Of a stretch of DNA of 64,000 bases, positions 8,582 through 16,488 are shown one piece after another (positions within the stretch are counted from its first letter, which is position 1; every line of letters begins with the position of its first letter). The DNA is from a virus, in IMG/VR virus record IMGVR_UViG_3300050026_000261, positions 1-64,000 of that record; one strand, given 5' to 3'. The translations under genes were made by a program, and so were the position numbers. The notes beneath the pieces are model-generated. The model ran no database searches. It was not told the origin of the DNA and saw nothing but the letters and a program-made list of their open reading frames with translations.

Positions 8582-8593
8582 GGGGACTGGCTA

Positions 8594-10249
8594 ATGTCAA
8601 AACACAAAAATAAGATTCAGCCTGTCTCCACAAAGCCCCCCCGTTCCACCGTTATGGATACATTCCAGAACCAGCTTGCCAGGCTGGGTAGCGCGTCAGA
8701 AAATATCATCTCTGCCGCTACCTACCCGCTAACTAGGCTATCGAGAAACTACCAACTGCTCAACTCCCTATACCGCAATTCCTGGATTTGCAATCATATC
8801 GTCAACATTGTCCCCGAGGACATGATCAAGAACGGCTGGGACATCACCGCCGAGCTCACACCCGAGGAGACAGACCGGATCAAGAAACTGGAACAAAAAA
8901 CACTGGTCAGGGAGAAACTTCTCGAAGGTCTGTACTGGGGTCGGCTCTACGGCGGCGCCGGGGCAATCATGATCATAGATGGCCACGAGGACAAGCTCGA
9001 TGAGCCGCTTGAATACGACGACATTCTCCCTGATTCATTTTGTGGCCTCATGGTCGTTGATAGATGGTCCGGTATCTACCCGGGGCTGGAACTGATTACC
9101 GACATCAGGGATCCTGAGATGGGGTTGCCCAAATACTACGAGGTCAGGGATACCATAACAGAGCGGCTGGTGTCAAAGGTGCATCACTCCCGGGTGATCA
9201 GGTTCACCGGCAAGAAACTGCCCTTCTGGGAAGAGATGGCCGAGATTTACTGGGGAAGCTCGATTATGGAGCATGTCTACGAGGAAATGCTGAAGAGGGA
9301 TAGTACATCTTGGAATATCGCTTCTCTTGTTTTTCAGTCTAACCTGCTAGTTGACAAAGTCGATGGCATGGATCAGATGTTGGCGGCCACCGATCCGGAG
9401 ACACAGCGCAATTTTTACAACGTCAAATCGGCGCAGAATCAGATGAGATCCAACAATGGCATGATGATCATAGGGCAGAACGAGGATATTTCAGCGATCA
9501 ATTACACCTTTGAAGGGCTCAAGGACATATCCGAATCCCAGATGATGGACATATCCGGTGCCTGCGATATCCCTATGACACGGCTGTTCGGGCGATCTCC
9601 GCAGGGCATGAACGCCACTGGGGAATCCGATTTGCAGATGTACTACGATGGTGTTGGTAGGCAGCAGGATTCAGATGTGAGGCCAAAACTTAATAAAATT
9701 TATCCAGTTATGTTTATGTCTGAGTTTGGTTATATACCAAAGGATTTAGGTTATAAGTTTAACCCTATTAGCACACCGACCGAAGATAAACTGGCCGAGA
9801 TTGTAGGGAAAAAAGTAGATTCCATTAGCAAGACTTGGAATGACGGAGCAATTACACATCGAATGTACCTTAGCGAGTTGCATGAACTCAGTTACACAAC
9901 CAACTTCTTTACATCAATTTCGGATAAAGATATTGCCCGGGCGAATGATGAATTTACTACTCCGGGGGAGGACATGCCGGATCTTGGGATGTTCGGGGAT
10001 AAGCAATTGCAGGAGCAACCAAAAAAGGAAAAGGGTAGCGTAGCAGACTCCAGCGATGTTTTTAAGGGGATGGACAGGATGGCTCTATTGCAAATGGCTT
10101 TGGATAGCGAAGTCGAAGCTATCAATCTTTATGATCAGATTATTCAATCCCACAGTATAACTGAGAAAGACAAAAAGAAGTTGCAGGAAATTCTCAATGA
10201 AGAGAAGCAGCATTTTGCAGAATTAACTTTGATGATCAAGCAAGGATAA
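8594..10249 (+). CDS. Portal protein with ferritin-like C-terminal domain
   Basis: Residues about 20-470 match the DUF1073-type portal family (NSLYRNSWICNHIV, WGRLYGGAGAIM, GQNEDISAINYTFEGL, RLFGRSPQGMNATGESD), the ring through which DNA enters the capsid. Residues about 490-551 form two helices with LDSEVEAINLYDQII and LNEEKQHFAELT. This is the E...Y and EExxH pattern of encapsulated-ferritin or rubrerythrin-like proteins. The domain follows an acidic linker and is not part of the portal fold as I know it. A dodecameric portal would display twelve such hairpins at the C-terminus. Iron binding is inferred. Confidence 0.9.
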   Translation: MSKHKNKIQPVSTKPPRSTVMDTFQNQLARLGSASENIISAATYPLTRLSRNYQLLNSLYRNSWICNHIVNIVPEDMIKNGWDITAELTPEETDRIKKLEQKTLVREKLLEGLYWGRLYGGAGAIMIIDGHEDKLDEPLEYDDILPDSFCGLMVVDRWSGIYPGLELITDIRDPEMGLPKYYEVRDTITERLVSKVHHSRVIRFTGKKLPFWEEMAEIYWGSSIMEHVYEEMLKRDSTSWNIASLVFQSNLLVDKVDGMDQMLAATDPETQRNFYNVKSAQNQMRSNNGMMIIGQNEDISAINYTFEGLKDISESQMMDISGACDIPMTRLFGRSPQGMNATGESDLQMYYDGVGRQQDSDVRPKLNKIYPVMFMSEFGYIPKDLGYKFNPISTPTEDKLAEIVGKKVDSISKTWNDGAITHRMYLSELHELSYTTNFFTSISDKDIARANDEFTTPGEDMPDLGMFGDKQLQEQPKKEKGSVADSSDVFKGMDRMALLQMALDSEVEAINLYDQIIQSHSITEKDKKKLQEILNEEKQHFAELTLMIKQG

Positions 10250-10251
10250 TA

Positions 10252-10350
10252 TGGTATAATTAACTTGTGGGATAGGGTAGCTCCTGAACGGGCGGTTTCC
10301 TGACCGCCCTTCCCGCAGTAATAATTCAGGACAACACTACAGGAGGTGTT
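10252..10350 (+). ncRNA. Structured leader RNA with promoter, copy A
   Basis: An extended -10 TGGTATAAT (10252-10260) is followed by a stem TGTGGGA/TCCCGCA (10266-10272 with 10311-10317). This encloses a TAGGG motif and an inner perfect stem GGGCGGT/ACCGCCC (10290-10296 with 10303-10309) with loop TTCCTG. A second hairpin AACAC/GTGTT (10333-10337 with 10346-10350) shows AGGAG in its loop. The same architecture and key words recur at 33935-34029 before an unrelated gene. I do not recognise a named RNA family. Confidence 0.7.
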
Positions 10351-10356
10351 ATTATT

Positions 10357-11040
10357 ATGGGTAAGATTATTGATTTAACAGGGCAGAAATTTGATAAGCT
10401 TTTGGTAAAACAATTTCATGGAATATCTTTGAGCAATCGGCAGGCGACATGGCTCTGCCAGTGTGCCTGTGGTAGAGAAGTAATTAGAAACTCTACTTGC
10501 CTAAGGAATAAAAGTATTACCAAAAACTGTGGGAAGCCCGGTTGTGGTAATACTTATTTTGAGGAAAACGGTCATCTTGTTGGGTTGACATTTAAAGGAG
10601 AAAGATATTTATTAGATAAAGAGGATTATTCTAAAATATGTAACCTTACTTGGATACGCGATCTTGCAAGAGGGTATATTTATGCCAGAAAAACGCACTC
10701 TAAAACGGCTATATATATGCATCATTTAATCATAGAAGCTCCTAATGGCTGCATAGATCATATAAATTTAGACAAGTCGGACAACAGGAAAGATAATCTT
10801 AGGATATGCACTATTCAACAAAATAGTTTTAATCGAGGAAAACACAAAGGGAAGCGTTTGAGTATTTATAAAGGAGTAACACAAAACGCAAAAAGGAATA
10901 AATATATTGCTCAAATTCGTAAGGAAGGTAAGATTTATAGATTAGGTTATTTTGAAACAGAAGAAGAGGCTGCTTTTGCATATAACAAAGCAGCGATAGA
11001 GATGTTTGGAGAGTTTGCGAAACTTAATGATATTGAATAA
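10357..11040 (+). CDS. Homing endonuclease: zinc ribbon, HNH and AP2 domains
   Basis: Protein of 227 residues. Residues 5-60 have the LTGQKFDKLLV lead followed by CQCACG and a CG..CG pair, a zinc-ribbon DNA-binding module. HNH core at about 125-155: MHHLIIEAPNGCIDHINLDKSDNRKDNLRI contains the catalytic His, Asn and DNR elements. Residues 170-227 form an AP2 domain (YKGVTQN, YFETEEEAAFAYNKAA, FGEFAKLN). Free-standing homing endonucleases of this build spread between phage genomes by cutting alleles that lack them. It sits as a cassette between the portal and Mu-F-like genes. ATG start behind AGGAGG in a hairpin loop. Confidence 0.92.
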   Translation: MGKIIDLTGQKFDKLLVKQFHGISLSNRQATWLCQCACGREVIRNSTCLRNKSITKNCGKPGCGNTYFEENGHLVGLTFKGERYLLDKEDYSKICNLTWIRDLARGYIYARKTHSKTAIYMHHLIIEAPNGCIDHINLDKSDNRKDNLRICTIQQNSFNRGKHKGKRLSIYKGVTQNAKRNKYIAQIRKEGKIYRLGYFETEEEAAFAYNKAAIEMFGEFAKLNDIE

Positions 11041-11062
11041 TTAATCAATACAGAGTGATAGG

Positions 11063-11090
11063 GCATCTCTTCGGAGGTGCTTTTATTTTT
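11063..11090 (+). terminator. Rho-independent terminator
   Basis: GCATCTC (11063-11069) pairs with GAGGTGC (11074-11080) around a UUCG tetraloop, then TTTTATTTTT. It closes the HNH-AP2 cassette, 18 bases before the next structural gene. Confidence 0.85.
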
Positions 11091-11107
11091 GAGCAGGTGA
11101 TCTCCCC

Positions 11108-11953
11108 ATGGTTGCACTCCGCAACGCAGACCTATTTCAGCCCCATCGTCGCCCAGAGTCCCTTTTCTTCCGCTCCATATTAGACATTACCGATTACCTG
11201 CGCCAGGCAATCCAAGGAGAGGGCGACCCTTTCGGTATCGTGCAGATACTCAAATCAGCATTGAATACTCCGGCCTTCGCTCTATACGCTGAAACGGTGG
11301 CAAAGAACATGGTGACGATGCTGCAGCGAGATAACGCACGCTCATGGCGGGAAGCGGCCAGGGAGTCCAGCCGGGGGCGGCTCATCTACGAAGCTTTGAG
11401 GCAGGAACTTAATGGGCCAGCCGGCGGCGAGTTCTATCACCAGATTGCCAGAAACGCCGAGCTGATCAAAACGTTACCCCAGGACATCGCGCAGCATGTG
11501 ACGGATTACATCGGCGAGGAGTCACTGAAAGGCCGCAGGGCTGAGGATATTGCCGCAGACATACAGAAGATGTTCCCCGCATCGTCAAGGGCGAAGGCGC
11601 AGTTGATTGCCCGGACGGAAGTAAGCAAGGTATCAACCGCTTTGACACAGGCCAGAGCACAGAACCTGGGGATGGACTGGTACGAATGGATCACAAGCGA
11701 AGACCAAAGGGTCCGGCCATCACATCACAAGATGCAGGGCGTATTGATTCGGTGGAGCGATCCGCCGGCACCAGAAGCCTTAATCGGAATCAGGTCAACC
11801 CTCGGACATTACAACAGCGGAGAATGCCCGAACTGCCGCTGCTTCCCGGCCCCATTGACGGACGTTGACCGGGTTTCCTGGCCACACAAATGCTACATTA
11901 ATGGCCAAATTTTGATGCTGGCAAAGAGCCGATTCTTACAAATTGCGGCCTAA
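11108..11953 (+). CDS. Mu F-like minor head protein
   Basis: Head morphogenesis protein of 281 residues. Residues about 155-255 carry the Phage_Mu_F/SPP1 gp7 domain: LIARTEVSKVSTALTQARA, then WITSEDQRVRPSHHKM and the terminal Cys cluster GECPNCRCFPAPL. These proteins bind the portal and are injected or remain in the head. An N-terminal helical region precedes the domain. ATG 11108 follows AGGTGAT. It normally lies directly after the portal gene; here the pair is split by the HNH cassette. Confidence 0.9.
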   Translation: MVALRNADLFQPHRRPESLFFRSILDITDYLRQAIQGEGDPFGIVQILKSALNTPAFALYAETVAKNMVTMLQRDNARSWREAARESSRGRLIYEALRQELNGPAGGEFYHQIARNAELIKTLPQDIAQHVTDYIGEESLKGRRAEDIAADIQKMFPASSRAKAQLIARTEVSKVSTALTQARAQNLGMDWYEWITSEDQRVRPSHHKMQGVLIRWSDPPAPEALIGIRSTLGHYNSGECPNCRCFPAPLTDVDRVSWPHKCYINGQILMLAKSRFLQIAA

Positions 11954-11968
11954 TTGAGGTGATGCCTC

Positions 11969-12874
11969 TTGACATTACCCCTGAACGATATTGTAAGCGT
12001 GACTATATATTTGGCTCAAAATCTCAGTATACAAGGAGTGATTATTCCGGTGGCAAACAATATTGCAAATCTTCCCCCGGTGACAGGCCGTATTTTGGAT
12101 GAAAATTCAATCCCCTTTAATATCGCCAATTTTTGGGAGTCAATCTGTTCGAGTGGCTACGAGACTGGTGCAACCGGCGGATCAACCAATATCTCCGCGG
12201 CGACCACTCCGACGTTTGAAATCGCCGTAGACCTGAACGTTGTTCAAAATGCTTTTCAGACCGTTACATTGAACCCTGCAGGCTTGACATCAGGACTATT
12301 GATCGCCAGCGCGATGCAGACGGCGATTCAGGCGTTAGGTGGGAATTATCAATGGGTGACTGTGGCCTTTACTGGCGGCGTCTATGTGATCACTTCAGGC
12401 ACCATCGGGCCGGGGTCAAAGGTAAGGATCGCGGCAGGGCCGACGAACGACGTAGCGGCTACTCTCAAGATTGGGGCAGCGAATGGCGCAGTGGACACCG
12501 ATGGCAAGATTACGGGGCTGCCTACTCAAGTCTCTGGGAGTATAGTTGCACAAGCAAACCTCGGTACTGGCACAACCGTAGCCCAATTACCGTCAGTATC
12601 ACCAGGGGTTTCCGGCAATGCCCGCCTTCATATCTTCGGCACTGGTGCTTTTGATGTACAGGTTGTTGGCCTCTTGAATTCAACTGATACTACTTGGATG
12701 GTTATTCCTGCAAGTCCTGCGGCAGTTCCTTCCGGCCTGCCAAGCCTGGCGCAGGTGACTGATGTAACGGCAGAAGGAGTTTATGACTTTGACGTTCAGG
12801 GGTTCTATGGAGTTGCTCTGAATGTTGTCGCTGTTGTAACAAGCGTCAGTGCGGTAGGGTGGTGGACAGTCTAA
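11969..12874 (+). CDS. Virion-associated beta-rich protein, capsid or spike decoration
   Basis: Structural-looking protein of 301 residues with no recognised catalytic motif. The first 12 residues (MTLPLNDIVSVTI) resemble the start of the tail sheath at 24211. Residues about 70-170 form a Gly/Thr/Ala-rich beta domain with YVITSGTIGPGSKVRI and VAATLKIG. The same pattern is found in the protein at 16489 (YVITSALLGSTSQVVV, IAATLKLT), so the two genes share a domain. The C-terminus reads as another beta sandwich. TTG start behind GAGGTGATG. Probably a decoration or fibre-like protein. Confidence 0.6.
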   Translation: MTLPLNDIVSVTIYLAQNLSIQGVIIPVANNIANLPPVTGRILDENSIPFNIANFWESICSSGYETGATGGSTNISAATTPTFEIAVDLNVVQNAFQTVTLNPAGLTSGLLIASAMQTAIQALGGNYQWVTVAFTGGVYVITSGTIGPGSKVRIAAGPTNDVAATLKIGAANGAVDTDGKITGLPTQVSGSIVAQANLGTGTTVAQLPSVSPGVSGNARLHIFGTGAFDVQVVGLLNSTDTTWMVIPASPAAVPSGLPSLAQVTDVTAEGVYDFDVQGFYGVALNVVAVVTSVSAVGWWTV

Positions 12875-14530
12875 ATGAAAGATAGATCAGCAGAAAGATT
12901 GGCGCGAGCAGCTTTGACCCCATCCTTCATTTCCCAGTTAGGCCGGCCTCCGCGAGTACTCATGGTGACGGATAGTATCAACGTATCGCCTAACATTACG
13001 CCTAACCTGCAAGCTATGATACCAGGATTGCAGGAGTTCGGTTATTATGCGACCACTTTCAGCGGATCTCAGGCACCTATGGGTATGCTCAACTTGGCAA
13101 CAGACATACAGTCGTACTGCCAACAAGGGAACCTGATACCGAATAGCAGCAACTGGGCAGCTACGTGGATTTTAGGTAATGTCACCCTAACAAGTGGAAC
13201 AAGCCCGACAACTGGGGCCAATGTTAAAGCGGTAACGGCAGCAGGGCAGAGTGGTCAGTATATGGAGTTATTCTTTACGGTTCCCAGTGGCCCGCCGACC
13301 TCATTTACCTTTAGCGTAGACGTTGAAGCCGGAACGATGCAATCTTTGAATATCACGATTTATAACGTCACCAAAAGTGGCTCTTTAAAGGGGAATGTTT
13401 TCAACCCAACCGATTTTCAGTCGATTATGACTGGGCTTCCAACTACGTTAACAATGACCGTGTTAAATTCAGATGGGGTTGGGTGGAGCGTTGGTGATTC
13501 CATCAGAGTTATGATGCTGCCCAACTCTGTGAGTTCTGCTGCTTGCACCTTCTACGCATCCAACATGAGGGTGAACGCTGGTGGTATCCCTGCTCCGTAC
13601 CATGCTACAACGGGGACTGCCGATCCGGTTTCTGCCTCTGCATGGTTGAATACCAATACGTCCATAGACAGAACGCTATTCGATTTATGCGTAATCGAGT
13701 TTTCCCGCAACGATATGGGCACTGTGGATGCCTTGAATTTTGAACAAGCGATCTCCGGTTTAATAAGCGCAGCGGCACAACTTTGTGGCAGGGTTATGGT
13801 AGAAACGCCTCCTCCTCTTGCTGCGGCAGGTTTAGCAAGTTGGAGTTCGACGGATACCTTTGTATCCAGTGGATTCTACCGGGCATTGAAAAGGGCAGCA
13901 GCGAGGCATGGGGCATATTTCTATGATGCCTACAACGCCTTTAAAAATCTTGTATCTAGTGGACAGTTCACGATTGCCCAACTCATGCAGTCAAACTTAG
14001 AGCACGCGACCGACTCAAGCAACTATCCGTTGCCTCCATCTCCTGGGATAGCTCAATATATTAATGCTCAGTACAGCGTTTTAACTCAGCCCTATGACCA
14101 GCCAGCCAGGGCATTAAGCAGGACACCTTGCCTGAGACTTGGGGGGCAACCTACAGGATCGTTCGCATGGACAAGATTTACTGGTGCTGGGACATGGATG
14201 ACGGAATTGGCTTATGGCTATGTCAGCGCATATAGCTCTCCAGAAATCACTTACGCAATGGCAAGTTCTACTCCAGGAGACACCCTGACGTTTCCGAATG
14301 TCTACGGTAAAAACATCGGTGTGATTCATCTTTGTGTCGAAAGTGCTGCGGGTAGTTATATGGTTACTATAGACGGTCAGTTAATTAACACATTCAGTAA
14401 CTTGAACTCTGGGTTGCAGGATCAACCCAGGGGCCAGTGGTTGGCAAACGGCCTCCCAGACGGTCCTCATACTGTTGTGCTAACGGTAGTGTCTGGGCAG
14501 TGCCCGATCATCGGCGTAGTTGGTTGCTAA
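12875..14530 (+). CDS. SGNH-hydrolase-like virion esterase with carbohydrate-binding insert
   Basis: Protein of 551 residues that fits the SGNH (GDSL) esterase fold. VLMVTDSIN at about 29-37 is the nucleophile block, CVIEFSRNDMG near 270 is the SRND oxyanion block, and a D..YP-type segment near 375 (ATDSSNYPLPP) stands where the DxxH block is expected. The His is not obvious, so activity is uncertain. The insert at about 88-240 (NSSNWAATW...) looks like a carbohydrate-binding beta sandwich similar to that in the baseplate protein at 34679. The C-terminus is another beta domain. SGNH virion enzymes remove O-acetyl groups from surface glycans. Confidence 0.68.
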   Translation: MKDRSAERLARAALTPSFISQLGRPPRVLMVTDSINVSPNITPNLQAMIPGLQEFGYYATTFSGSQAPMGMLNLATDIQSYCQQGNLIPNSSNWAATWILGNVTLTSGTSPTTGANVKAVTAAGQSGQYMELFFTVPSGPPTSFTFSVDVEAGTMQSLNITIYNVTKSGSLKGNVFNPTDFQSIMTGLPTTLTMTVLNSDGVGWSVGDSIRVMMLPNSVSSAACTFYASNMRVNAGGIPAPYHATTGTADPVSASAWLNTNTSIDRTLFDLCVIEFSRNDMGTVDALNFEQAISGLISAAAQLCGRVMVETPPPLAAAGLASWSSTDTFVSSGFYRALKRAAARHGAYFYDAYNAFKNLVSSGQFTIAQLMQSNLEHATDSSNYPLPPSPGIAQYINAQYSVLTQPYDQPARALSRTPCLRLGGQPTGSFAWTRFTGAGTWMTELAYGYVSAYSSPEITYAMASSTPGDTLTFPNVYGKNIGVIHLCVESAAGSYMVTIDGQLINTFSNLNSGLQDQPRGQWLANGLPDGPHTVVLTVVSGQCPIIGVVGC

Positions 14531-14535
14531 AACCC

Positions 14536-15063
14536 TTACGGGAGATTCGTTAACGGCATAGATTTAATGAATATGGCAGGGCTACCTGCAAAAATCGAGT
14601 GCGAGGGAACATCGGTTATCACTACATAATTTGCACCAATAGCGATATCATCGCCTATATTGACGGGGCCTAGAATAGCAACACCGCAAAATACCTTAAC
14701 CTTATCTCCAATTATTGGGACTCTGCGACCATTACGATTGCTGTAACTGTCTTTCATGCCGATAGTAGTATTTTGATATAGCGTAAAATTGTTACCTATT
14801 TCAACATTAGGGCCAATAACGATGCCGACAGGGTGAATAACACGAAAACCTGGACCAATTGTTGCGCTTGAATCTATTTCGGCACCAAAAAGAAAGCGTC
14901 CAAAATTTGTAAAAAAGTCAGAAAGAATGAGAAAATGGTTCCTGTAAAACCAGTTAGAAATACGATAATTTACAACTAGCCAAAAGGGAGAAAAGCAAAA
15001 AAAACCTCCAATCAATCGTAGCGGCGTTAATCTGCTGACACGATAATCGTCTTTAATTGACAT
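14536..15063 (-). CDS. Left-handed beta-helix O-acetyltransferase
   Basis: Serine-acetyltransferase-like hexapeptide-repeat enzyme of about 175 residues. Repeats run through IDSSATIGPGFRVIHPVGIVIG and VEIGNNFTLYQNTTIG, followed by VAILGPVNIGDDIAIGANYVV and the closing DVPSHSIFAGSPA. The His in the IHP segment is the usual catalytic base. Small CysE-like members either acetylate serine or O-acetylate capsule and wall sugars. It is one of only two minus-strand genes and converges with the esterase gene, 5 bases apart. The ATG ending at 15063 is better spaced from AAAGGAG than the ATG at 15069. Lysogenic conversion is the likely role. Confidence 0.87.
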   Translation of the reverse strand: MSIKDDYRVSRLTPLRLIGGFFCFSPFWLVVNYRISNWFYRNHFLILSDFFTNFGRFLFGAEIDSSATIGPGFRVIHPVGIVIGPNVEIGNNFTLYQNTTIGMKDSYSNRNGRRVPIIGDKVKVFCGVAILGPVNIGDDIAIGANYVVITDVPSHSIFAGSPAIFIKSMPLTNLP

Positions 15064-15121
15064 GATCATGCTCCTTTAAAAAGATGTATTTAGCATAATA
15101 TTCGGATAATGTTTAAGAATC

Positions 15122-15159
15122 CCTTCTCGCGCTTTCGGAAGGGCGCTGACGCGAGAAGG
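15122..15159. repeat. 10-bp inverted repeat in divergent intergenic region
   Basis: CCTTCTCGCG (15122-15131) and CGCGAGAAGG (15150-15159) are perfect complements separated by 18 bases. There is no T tract, so this is more likely an operator or recombinase site than a terminator. It lies between the divergent acetyltransferase and recombinase genes. Confidence 0.6.
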
Positions 15160-15206
15160 AATAGGACAAAAGAACGTATTTTCTGGTTAGATATTGTTGG
15201 ATAGGA

Positions 15207-15341
15207 CATGATATGATACCGTAGAAGCAGACATAAGGGATCGGCCTGATCAGCTGGTCCTGGTGCGCTCCCTGGGCACACCCCTTGTCTGCTTCATCTC
15301 TTCCAGGGGCCAAAAAACCACCAGGGAGGGGTCATATCATG
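15207..15341 (+). promoter_or_regulatory. Long nested inverted repeats in recombinase leader
   Basis: CATGATATGA (15207-15216) is complementary to TCATATCATG (15332-15341), which includes the recombinase start codon. Inside it GAAGCAGACA plus AGGG (15224-15239) pairs with CCCCTTGTCTGCTTC (15281-15295), and a smaller GGTG/CACC hairpin lies within. An extended -10 TGATATGAT overlaps the outer arm. The transcript could hide the start codon, or the DNA could be a recombination site. Confidence 0.55.
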
Positions 15342-16175
15342 CTTTTATCTCAGGCTTGGTCCGTCTATGAGGCGGACAAGTTCCTGGCCGGCTACTCGCC
15401 GGTCACACTCAAAAGTTACCGTCTACAGATCAACCTACTTATCAGGGGCATCGGGGATCTCGAGATCGGTGAGGTCACACTGGTGCAGCTCAAAAGCTAC
15501 CTTGCTGCCCAGACTCATTTAAAGCCGGCCTCGTTGGGGCACCGGGTCAGGTTCATCCGATCATTCTTCAACTGGGCGCATCAGGAGGGCTTCATCCCAC
15601 TTAACCCGGCATACAAGCTCTTTGAACCCAAGATAGGTCAACGGTTGCCCAAAGCATTGAATGAAGAGGATACTGAGATGCTCCGGGAAGGCTGCAAGTC
15701 AGCCCTCGAGCACGCCCTGATCGAATTTGCCTATACCACCGGCTGCCGGGTAGGGGAGATGTACCGCCTCGATCGGAATCAGATCAACTGGGAGCAGAGG
15801 TCGGCCATTGTTCTAGGGAAAGGCGACAAGGAGCGGGAAGTCTATTTTAGCATCAAATGCGGAATCTGGCTGAAGAAGTACCTACTTAATCGACACGACC
15901 AAGATCCGGCCCTGTTTGTGACGGAGCGAGCTCCGCATAGAATGAGCATCTCGGAGATCCGGTACATCGTCAAGCGAGTGGCCAAGAAGAGTGATGTCCA
16001 GGCCAACGTCTATCCGCACAAATTGAGACACAGCTATGCGACCCATTTATTAAATAATGGGGCGCCACTGGAAGCAATCCAGTCGTTTTTAGGGCATGCA
16101 AAGATCGAAACGACCCGTATATATGCGAATCTGAGCGGGCCGCGAAGAAGAGAACTGTATCAAAAGTATTTTTAG
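15339..16175 (+). CDS. Tyrosine recombinase (integrase, XerC/D size)
   Basis: Recombinase of about 278 residues with a SAM-like N-terminal DNA-binding domain and a complete catalytic set: Arg in [12 protein letters not shown] near 135, Lys in LGKGDKERE near 164, [10 protein letters not shown] near 226, His in LGHAKIETT near 252, and the nucleophile in RIYANLSG near 260. It would cut and rejoin DNA for integration, excision or local inversion. ATG 15339 follows GGGAGGGG; the frame is open upstream but lacks a ribosome site. It lies in the head-gene module beside the acetyltransferase, away from the regulatory genes where phage integrases usually sit. Confidence 0.92.
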   Translation: MLLSQAWSVYEADKFLAGYSPVTLKSYRLQINLLIRGIGDLEIGEVTLVQLKSYLAAQTHLKPASLGHRVRFIRSFFNWAHQEGFIPLNPAYKLFEPKIGQRLPKALNEEDTEMLREGCKSALEHALIEFAYTTGCRVGEMYRLDRNQINWEQRSAIVLGKGDKEREVYFSIKCGIWLKKYLLNRHDQDPALFVTERAPHRMSISEIRYIVKRVAKKSDVQANVYPHKLRHSYATHLLNNGAPLEAIQSFLGHAKIETTRIYANLSGPRRRELYQKYF

Positions 16176-16187
16176 GACATAACCAAG

Positions 16188-16209
16188 CCGCCTTTCGGGG
16201 CGGTTTTTT
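16188..16209 (+). terminator. Rho-independent terminator
   Basis: CCGCC (16188-16192) pairs with GGCGG (16199-16203), followed by TTTTTT. It closes the recombinase cassette. Confidence 0.75.
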
Positions 16210-16240
16210 CATTCCCCCCCTGGAAGGTGGTGATGAATAT

Positions 16241-16423
16241 ATGCCATTGGAAGAAGGCAGTTCAAAAGCTGTGATCGGGCACAACATAGGCGAACTTGAG
16301 AATGCCGGACATAAGCCTTCGCAGGCCATTGCCATAGCTTTCAAAGAGGCCGGCGAGTCAAAAGATACCGGCCACCTCTCCGGTATGGATGCGATTCTCA
16401 GCCATCCACTGTCCAACAAATAG
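16241..16423 (+). CDS. Small conserved phage protein (SKxVIxxNIxEL type)
   Basis: Protein of 60 residues with the pattern [33 protein letters not shown]. This matches a short conserved protein found in many phage structural modules and some bacteria: a helix-turn-helix-like pair with a Gln-Ala-Ile-Ala-Ile-Ala helix. Its biochemical role is not known to me. It starts at ATG 16241 behind GGAAGGTGGTGA and is isolated between two terminators (16188 and 16432). Confidence 0.75.
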   Translation: MPLEEGSSKAVIGHNIGELENAGHKPSQAIAIAFKEAGESKDTGHLSGMDAILSHPLSNK

Positions 16424-16431
16424 GTTTCACA

Positions 16432-16459
16432 GCGCCTCCCTGTGAGGTGCTTTTTTATT
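16432..16459 (+). terminator. Rho-independent terminator
   Basis: GCGCCTC (16432-16438) pairs with GAGGTGC (16444-16450) with one G-U pair, then TTTTTTATT. Confidence 0.8.
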
Positions 16460-16488
16460 ACCAAAACTCAAAAAGGAGGCACAAAACA

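Noticed and set aside
10252-10350. Group I intron or known riboswitch
   Set aside because: No P7 or G-binding core, too short, and flanking genes are complete rather than interrupted; motifs do not match riboswitch consensus sequences I know.
15285-15338. Longer N-terminus for the recombinase
   Set aside because: The upstream 18 codons lie in the structured leader without a ribosome site; ATG 15339 follows GGGAGGGG.
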